Part shown: positions 5,828 through 13,108 of the stretch, piece by piece
Position numbering within the stretch: the stretch's first letter is position 1
How the letters are laid out: each line of letters opens with the position of its first letter
Assembly: GCA_963649365.1 (NCBI GenBank)
Contig: CAVJHQ010000068.1
Coordinates: forward strand, 1 to 13,108
DNA length: 13,108 nt
Reading direction: 5' to 3'
Source: Paratractidigestivibacter sp963649365
Lineage (GTDB): Bacteria > Actinomycetota > Coriobacteriia > Coriobacteriales > Atopobiaceae
The notes under the pieces: model-generated
Database searches by the model: none
What the model was told of the DNA's origin: nothing
What the model saw: only the letters and a program-made list of their open reading frames with translations
Position numbers and translations under genes: made by a program

Positions 5828-8428
5828 CTAGGCGCCGGAGGCGGCGAGGCCGCCGGCGCCGGCAGCGGACGCCGACGAGGGCGCCGCGGGCAGGTTGAAG
5901 TTGGGCCGGGCCATGGTCTCGCGCCGGCGCGGCTCGGGAATGGGGCCCTTCTCCTTGGCGAAGGCGAGCTTGCCGTCCTCGACGCGCACCTTGACGATGT
6001 CGCCGGCCTCCCAGCCGCCCTGGAGGAGCTCCTCGGAGAGCGGGTCCTCGATGAGCGTCTGGATGGCGCGGCGCAGCGGGCGGGCGCCGTAGATCGGGTC
6101 GGCACCCTCCTTGGCCACGAGGTCGCGCGCCTCGTCGTCGAGCTCGATGGACATGCCCTGGGCGATGAGGCGATCGCGCAGCTCGGCCACCATGATGTCC
6201 ACGATTCCGCGGAGCTGCTCGCCGGTGAGGGACTTGAAGACCACGACCTCGTCCACGCGGTTGAGGAACTCGGGGCGGAAGAGCTTCTTGAGCTCGCTCA
6301 TCACGCGGCTCGTGATCTCCTTGTCCGAGAGGCCGCCGTTGCCGAGGGCCGAGAAGCCCATGGTCGAGGTCTGGGCGATGTCGCGGGCGCCGATGTTCGA
6401 CGTCATGATGATCACGGTGTTCGAGAAGTCGACGTGGCGGCCCTGGCCATCGGTCAGGCGACCCTCGTCGAGGATCTGGAGCAGCACGTTGAAGACGTCG
6501 GGGTGCGCCTTCTCGATCTCGTCGAAGAGGATGACGGAGTAGGGCCTGCGCCGGACCGCCTTGGTGAGCTCGCCGCCCTCGTCGTAGCCGACGTATCCCG
6601 GGGGCGCGCCGACGAGCTTGGAGACGGTGTGCTTCTCCATGAACTCGGACATGTCGAAGGTGATGAGCGCCTCCTCGCTGCCGAAGAGGAACTCGGCGAG
6701 CGACTTGGCGAGCTCGGTCTTGCCCACGCCGGAGGGGCCCAGGAAGATGAACGAGCCGCCGGGGCGGCGCGGGTCCTTGAGCGGGCTGCGGGAACGGCGG
6801 ATGGCGCGGGCGACCTTGGTGACGGCCTCGTCCTGGCCGACGACGCGCTGGTGGAGCACGTCTTCGCAGCGCAGGAGCTTCGAGGCCTCGGCCTCGGTCA
6901 GGTTCGAGACGGGCACGCCGGTGATGCTCGAGACCACGTCCGCGATGTCGTTCTCGTCGACCTCGACGTCGTTCTCCTCGAGGCCGCGGCGCCAGGCCGC
7001 CTCGAGCTCGTCGCGCTTGGCGGTAAGGGCCTTCTCCTCGTCGCGCAGGCGCGCGGCGACCTCGAACTCCTGGGCCTCGGCGGCGGCGGACTTCTCGTCG
7101 TGGGTGCGCGCGAGCTCGGCGTCGACCTCGGCGATCTCGGGCGGGAGGACCATACGGTGCACGCGGGTGCGCGCGCCGGCCTCGTCCAGCACGTCGATGG
7201 CCTTGTCGGGCAGGAAGCGGTCCTGCACGTAGCGGCTCGACAGCGTAACGGCGGCCTGGACGGCGGCGTCGGTGTAGTGGACGTGGTGGTGCTTCTCGTA
7301 GCGGTCCTTCAGGCCCGCGATGATCTTCAGGGTGTCCTCCGGCGAGGGCTCGCCGATGTTCACCGGCTGGAAGCGCCGCTCGAAGGCGGAGTCCTTCTCG
7401 ATGTGCTTGCGGTACTCCTCTGCCGTGGTCGCGCCGATGACCTGGATCTCGCCGCGGGAAAGGGGCGGCTTCAGGATGGCGGCGGCGTCGATGGAGCCCT
7501 CGGCGGAGCCGGCGCCGATGACGGTGTGGATCTCGTCGATGAAGAGGATGTCGGAGTCGGACTCCTCGAGCTCGTGGACGACCTTCTTCATGCGCTCCTC
7601 GAACTCGCCGCGGTACTTGGAGCCGGCGACGAGCGAGGCCATGTCGAGCGTCCAGATCTGCTTGCCGCGCAGGATGTCGGGCACGTTGCCCGAGTTGATG
7701 AGCTGCGCCAGCCCCTCGACGATGGCGGTCTTTCCCACGCCGGGGTCGCCCAGGACGAGCGGGTTGTTCTTCTGGCGGCGGGCAAGGACCTGCATGACGC
7801 GCTCGATCTCGGCGTCGCGGCCGATCACGGGGTCGAGCTTGCCGTCGGCGGCGAGCTTGGTGAGGTTGCGGCCGTACTTCTCAAGAAGCGACTCGTCGTC
7901 CGAGGAGGAGGACTGCCCGGCCGGCGCCCCCATGCCAATGAACACCTGGCCAGGCATGCCGCCGCCGTTCTGCTTGGGCTTATCCTCCTCGGATTCGGAG
8001 ATAAGCTCGTTCACGGCGTTTCTCACCGCGTCGGCCGAGAGGCCCATGGCGCGCAGGGTGTCCATGGCGCGCCCGTTGCCCTCGGCGACGATGCCGAGCA
8101 GCAGGTGCTCGGTGGCGATGTAGGTCTGCCCGTGGGCCATGGTCTCGCGGTAGGCGCCCTCGAGCACGCGCTTGGCGCGCGGCGTGAAGGGGATGTGGCC
8201 GCCGGGGATAGGCTCGGCCTCCTCGGCCGTGAGGCTGCGGATGGTGGCGATCGTCTCGTCGTAGGTCACGTCGAGCTTGGCAAGGGCCTGGGCGGCGATG
8301 CCCTCCTTCTCCTTGATGAGGCCGAGGAGCAGGTGCTCGGTGCCCACGTACATCTGGCCGAGGCCGCGCGCCTCCTCCTGTGCGAGGCTCATGACCTTGC
8401 GCGCCTTGTCGGTGAACTTCTCGAACAT
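5828..8428 (-). CDS. clpC: ClpC-type AAA+ unfoldase, ATPase partner of ClpP
   Basis: The 866-residue Hsp100 protein unfolds substrates and feeds them to the ClpP protease in the cytoplasm. Domains in order: a double Clp N repeat (1-145), a linker, and AAA1 with Walker A GDPGVGKT at 227-234 and Walker B LFIDE near 297. A short UVR-type middle domain (about 440-480) marks ClpC rather than ClpB. AAA2 has Walker A GPSGVGKT at 564-571 and Walker B ILFDE near 635. MGF at 690-692 is in the position of the VGF/LGF loop that docks on ClpP. The last 40 residues are a Pro/Ala/Gly tail. The ATG at 8428 has GAGAGG upstream and matches the family N-terminus; 96 further codons upstream are open but unlike ClpC. 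No ClpP gene or McsAB genes are in the window. Stop codon TAG. Confidence 0.97.
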   Translation of the reverse strand: MFEKFTDKARKVMSLAQEEARGLGQMYVGTEHLLLGLIKEKEGIAAQALAKLDVTYDETIATIRSLTAEEAEPIPGGHIPFTPRAKRVLEGAYRETMAHGQTYIATEHLLLGIVAEGNGRAMDTLRAMGLSADAVRNAVNELISESEEDKPKQNGGGMPGQVFIGMGAPAGQSSSSDDESLLEKYGRNLTKLAADGKLDPVIGRDAEIERVMQVLARRQKNNPLVLGDPGVGKTAIVEGLAQLINSGNVPDILRGKQIWTLDMASLVAGSKYRGEFEERMKKVVHELEESDSDILFIDEIHTVIGAGSAEGSIDAAAILKPPLSRGEIQVIGATTAEEYRKHIEKDSAFERRFQPVNIGEPSPEDTLKIIAGLKDRYEKHHHVHYTDAAVQAAVTLSSRYVQDRFLPDKAIDVLDEAGARTRVHRMVLPPEIAEVDAELARTHDEKSAAAEAQEFEVAARLRDEEKALTAKRDELEAAWRRGLEENDVEVDENDIADVVSSITGVPVSNLTEAEASKLLRCEDVLHQRVVGQDEAVTKVARAIRRSRSPLKDPRRPGGSFIFLGPSGVGKTELAKSLAEFLFGSEEALITFDMSEFMEKHTVSKLVGAPPGYVGYDEGGELTKAVRRRPYSVILFDEIEKAHPDVFNVLLQILDEGRLTDGQGRHVDFSNTVIIMTSNIGARDIAQTSTMGFSALGNGGLSDKEITSRVMSELKKLFRPEFLNRVDEVVVFKSLTGEQLRGIVDIMVAELRDRLIAQGMSIELDDEARDLVAKEGADPIYGARPLRRAIQTLIEDPLSEELLQGGWEAGDIVKVRVEDGKLAFAKEKGPIPEPRRRETMARPNFNLPAAPSSASAAGAGGLAASGA

Positions 8429-8556
8429 GGGGCGGTTCCTCTCGTGCGACGCCCCGACACCGGGGCGGGAATCTTCAACCTTAAGTGTGTACCCTGAGCG
8501 CCGGCGGCGCAAACCCACGACACGTTCCCGCAGCATTCGACGAGAAGGGCGTGACG
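8429..8556 (-). promoter_or_regulatory. clpC leader region with GC hairpin and weak promoter candidate
   Basis: This 128-base gap after yitT probably holds the clpC promoter. Just before the ribosome binding site lies a 7-bp hairpin, CGCCCCG/CGGGGCG with a 4-base loop, at 8450-8467. Further upstream the best sigma-70-like pair is TTGCGC (8512-8507) and CACACT (8489-8484) with 17 bases between, which is a poor match. I see no CtsR heptad repeats and no HspR-type inverted repeat. No terminator with a U-run follows yitT, so some read-through from yitT into clpC is possible. Confidence 0.4.
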
Positions 8557-9429
8557 CTAACCGGCGATGTTTCCGAACCCCTCGCCGAACGCCTCGTGCA
8601 CCTCGGAGATGAAGACGATCGCCTCGGGATCCGCCTCGGCGACGACCTCCTTGAGCAGCGGGACCTGGTTGCGGCCGAGGACGCAGAAGAGGACCGGGCG
8701 GTCGTTGCCGCTCCATACCCCGCGCGCCTGCAGCTCGGTGCAGCCGCGGTTGAGGTCGTAGAGGATGGCGTTGGCTATCTCGGCGTGCCGCTCCGAGATG
8801 ATGTAGGCGGCGCGCTCAGAGCGGGGCCCGTCGATGACCATGTCGATGACCTTGCCCGATATGTACATGGCCACGGCGGCGTACAGCGCGTTCTCGACCG
8901 AGAAGACCGGGGCGGACACCGCGATGACCAGGCCGTCGACGACGATCACCATCGTCCCCAGAGGCTGGGCGAGCTTCTTCGCGAGGAGCTGGGCGATGAT
9001 GTCCGTCCCGCCGGTGTTGCCGCCCGTGCGGAACACGAGCCCGAGGCCGATGCCGGTGACGACGCCGCCCCAGAGCGCGCAGAGCAGGAGGTCCTTCTCC
9101 CCCACCGCGGGCATGAAGGGGGCGAGGGCGTCGGTCAGGATGCCGCAGGCCAGGATGCCGAGGACGGTGCGGGCTATGTAACCCCGGTTGCCCGATTTGA
9201 TCACGAGCATGAGCAGGAAGACGTTCATGACGATGGTCTGGATACCGACCGGGAGGTTAATGCCCGCCGCGCCGGCGAGGGCATGGAGGACCGTGGCCAG
9301 TCCCGTGATGCCGCCCGCCGCAAGGCCGTTCGGGACCTCAAAGCAGTCGACCCCGACCGCGAAGATCGCCGACCCGACGATGATGAGCGCCAGGTCGCGC
9401 AGACGCACCCGCCAACGGTCCTCTGTCAT
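8557..9429 (-). CDS. YitT family membrane protein with C-terminal DUF2179 domain
   Basis: The 290-residue protein has about five to six hydrophobic helices in residues 10-200. These include LALIIVGSAIFAVGV near 14, IVMNVFLLMLVI near 67 and a Gly-rich segment around 120. The hallmark FRTGGNTGGTDI near 133 and the segment VIVVDGLVI near 160 follow. After the membrane part, residues about 205-285 form the soluble DUF2179 domain (AYIISERHAEIANAIL, then IVFISEVHEAFGEGF). The family is widespread in Firmicutes and its biochemical function is not established. Transport across the cytoplasmic membrane is often guessed. The ATG at 9429 is 6 bases after the prfB stop, with GAGGAG inside the last codons of prfB, so it is co-translated with prfB. 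Stop codon TAG. Confidence 0.9.
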   Translation of the reverse strand: MTEDRWRVRLRDLALIIVGSAIFAVGVDCFEVPNGLAAGGITGLATVLHALAGAAGINLPVGIQTIVMNVFLLMLVIKSGNRGYIARTVLGILACGILTDALAPFMPAVGEKDLLLCALWGGVVTGIGLGLVFRTGGNTGGTDIIAQLLAKKLAQPLGTMVIVVDGLVIAVSAPVFSVENALYAAVAMYISGKVIDMVIDGPRSERAAYIISERHAEIANAILYDLNRGCTELQARGVWSGNDRPVLFCVLGRNQVPLLKEVVAEADPEAIVFISEVHEAFGEGFGNIAG

Positions 9430-9435
9430 GTCTTC

Positions 9436-10551
9436 CTACTCCTCGTTCTCACCGCCCGTCATCCAGCGGTGGTAGCCGACGACGAACTTGTCCAAATCAC
9501 CGTCGTCGAGCACCGACTCGACGTTGCCGGTCTCGACGCCCGTGCGCAGGTCCTTGACCAGCTGGTACGGGTAAAGCACGTAGCTGCGGATCTGGTTTCC
9601 GAAGCCGATGGCGTGTTTAGGGCCGCGCAGCTCGTCGATCTCCGCGGCGCGCTTCTCCAGCTCCATCTCGTAGAGGCGGCTCCGGAGGATCTTCATGGCG
9701 AAGGCCTTGTTCTGGAGCTGGCTGCGCTCGTTTTGGCAGGTCACGACCGTGCCGGTGGGAAGGTGGGTGATGCGGACGGCCGAATCGGTGGTGTTCACGC
9801 CCTGGCCGCCGTGGCCCGTGGCGTGGTACACGTCGATTCGCAGGTCCTTGGGGTCGATCTCCACCTCGACGTCGTCGGGCAGGACGGGCAGGACCTCGAC
9901 GCCCGCGAAGGTCGTCTGTCGTCGCTTCTGCGCGTCGGTCGGCGAGATGCGCACGAGCCGGTGCACGCCGCCTTCCGCGCGGAGCATGCCGTAGGCGTTG
10001 CGGCCGTGCACGGTGAAGGTCGCGCGGTCGATCCCGATGACCTCCCCCGCCGGGCAGTCGTTGACGTCCACCTGCCAACCCCGGCGGTCGCAGTAGCGCA
10101 GGTACATGCGGAAGAGCATCTCGCACCAGTCCTGCGCCTCCAGGCCGCCCTGGCCGGGCGTGACCGTGACGATGGCGTCGCCGTGGTCCAGCTCGTCGGT
10201 GAACCAGCTGGAGAGCTCAAGCTCCGAAAGGTCGTCCTCGAGCTGGGCCGCGGCGGCCGACGCCTCGGAAAGAAGGTCGTCGTCGCCCATCTCGGTCCCC
10301 AGCTCGAAGGCCGCGAAGGCGTCGTCGAGCTTGGCGCGCGCCGAGTCGATGGCGGCGACGTCGCCCTTTGCGGCAGCCAGCTGGGCCATGACCTCGCGCG
10401 CGGCGTCGGCGTCGTTCCACAGCGCCGGGTCGGCGCTCTTCTCCTCGAGGCGCTTCACGTCGACGCGCCTCTCGTCGATGTGGAGGTAACCTTCCACCTC
10501 CGAGAGGCGCGAGCGCAGGGCGTCGAGCGTTTCCTGTGATATATCCGCCAT
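9436..10551 (-). CDS. prfB: Peptide chain release factor 2, with an SPT recognition tripeptide
   Basis: The 371-residue class I release factor should recognise stop codons in the ribosomal A site and trigger hydrolysis of peptidyl-tRNA. The GGQ motif is at 248-250, and the surrounding RF2 core is clear (VHRLVRISP, VNTTDSAVRITHLPTG, NERSQLQNKAFAM). It is RF2 rather than RF1 by overall sequence and by the Ser-Pro at 203-204. The third residue of the SPF tripeptide is Thr instead of Phe (codons at 9945-9937 read TCG CCG ACC). The segment after it, DAQKRRQTTF, has Lys where Gly is usual. The gene is one uninterrupted frame. The autoregulatory in-frame UGA and +1 shift of E. coli prfB is absent, the equivalent place reading GGT TAC CTC CAC. 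It starts 8 bases after secA. Stop codon TAG. Confidence 0.95.
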   Translation of the reverse strand: MADISQETLDALRSRLSEVEGYLHIDERRVDVKRLEEKSADPALWNDADAAREVMAQLAAAKGDVAAIDSARAKLDDAFAAFELGTEMGDDDLLSEASAAAAQLEDDLSELELSSWFTDELDHGDAIVTVTPGQGGLEAQDWCEMLFRMYLRYCDRRGWQVDVNDCPAGEVIGIDRATFTVHGRNAYGMLRAEGGVHRLVRISPTDAQKRRQTTFAGVEVLPVLPDDVEVEIDPKDLRIDVYHATGHGGQGVNTTDSAVRITHLPTGTVVTCQNERSQLQNKAFAMKILRSRLYEMELEKRAAEIDELRGPKHAIGFGNQIRSYVLYPYQLVKDLRTGVETGNVESVLDDGDLDKFVVGYHRWMTGGENEE

Positions 10552-10559
10552 GGCCTGCC

Positions 10560-13108
<2,549 letters not shown>

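Noticed and set aside
5804..8497. Plus-strand open frame of 897 codons covering all of clpC
   Set aside because: Same cause. The composition is that of reverse-complemented clpC codons, and there is no ribosome binding site or recognisable domain.
8495..8525. ClgR-like site upstream of clpC
   Set aside because: The stretch has CGC and GCG half-sites by virtue of a GC-rich palindrome, but flanking positions do not fit the known actinobacterial ClgR consensus well enough.
8429..8716. N-terminal extension of ClpC by 96 residues
   Set aside because: The extension is Arg-rich antisense-like sequence across the end of yitT. ClpC families begin at MFEKFT, which has its own ribosome binding site.

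Overview
The window is GC-rich, and every gene I can support is on the minus strand. It is a stretch of core chromosome with no mobile element, CRISPR array or phage gene. The protein families, the high GC and the gene order (a block like the clpC-disA-ispD-ispF-cysS-rlmB-yacP order of Firmicutes in an actinobacterial-looking genome) suggest Actinomycetota, class Coriobacteriia (Olsenella/Collinsella-like). The phylum is fairly safe; the class is an inference.

Reading in the direction of transcription (right to left): secA (5' end outside the window), prfB and a yitT-family membrane protein gene are packed 8 and 6 bases apart. After a 128-base gap with a leader hairpin comes clpC. A 112-base gap with a long inverted repeat separates it from disA-ispD-ispF, which overlap by 4 and 10 bases. 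After 74 bases come cysS-rlmB-yacP, 3 bases apart. Then a tRNA-Thr(UGU) gene with a likely own promoter and terminator, an AT-richer region with a near-consensus promoter, and the 5' half of a tRNA-Tyr(GUA) gene that leaves the window on the left. In related genomes such tRNAs lead into rpmG-secE-nusG, which may lie beyond the left edge.

The genes serve protein export (SecA), translation termination (RF2), protein quality control (ClpC), DNA-damage and c-di-AMP signalling (DisA), the MEP isoprenoid pathway (IspD, IspF), cysteine charging of tRNA (CysS), 23S rRNA methylation (RlmB) and ribosome-linked RNA cleavage (YacP/Rae1 family).

The most notable observation joins two independent facts. 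The release factor 2 here has Ser-Pro-Thr in place of the Ser-Pro-Phe stop-codon recognition tripeptide, and seven of the ten protein genes in the window end in TAG, a codon RF2 should not read, while only one ends in TGA. Other points are a DGS variant of the DisA DGA motif, phased direct repeats abutting the tRNA-Tyr promoter, and strong hairpins on both sides of clpC.
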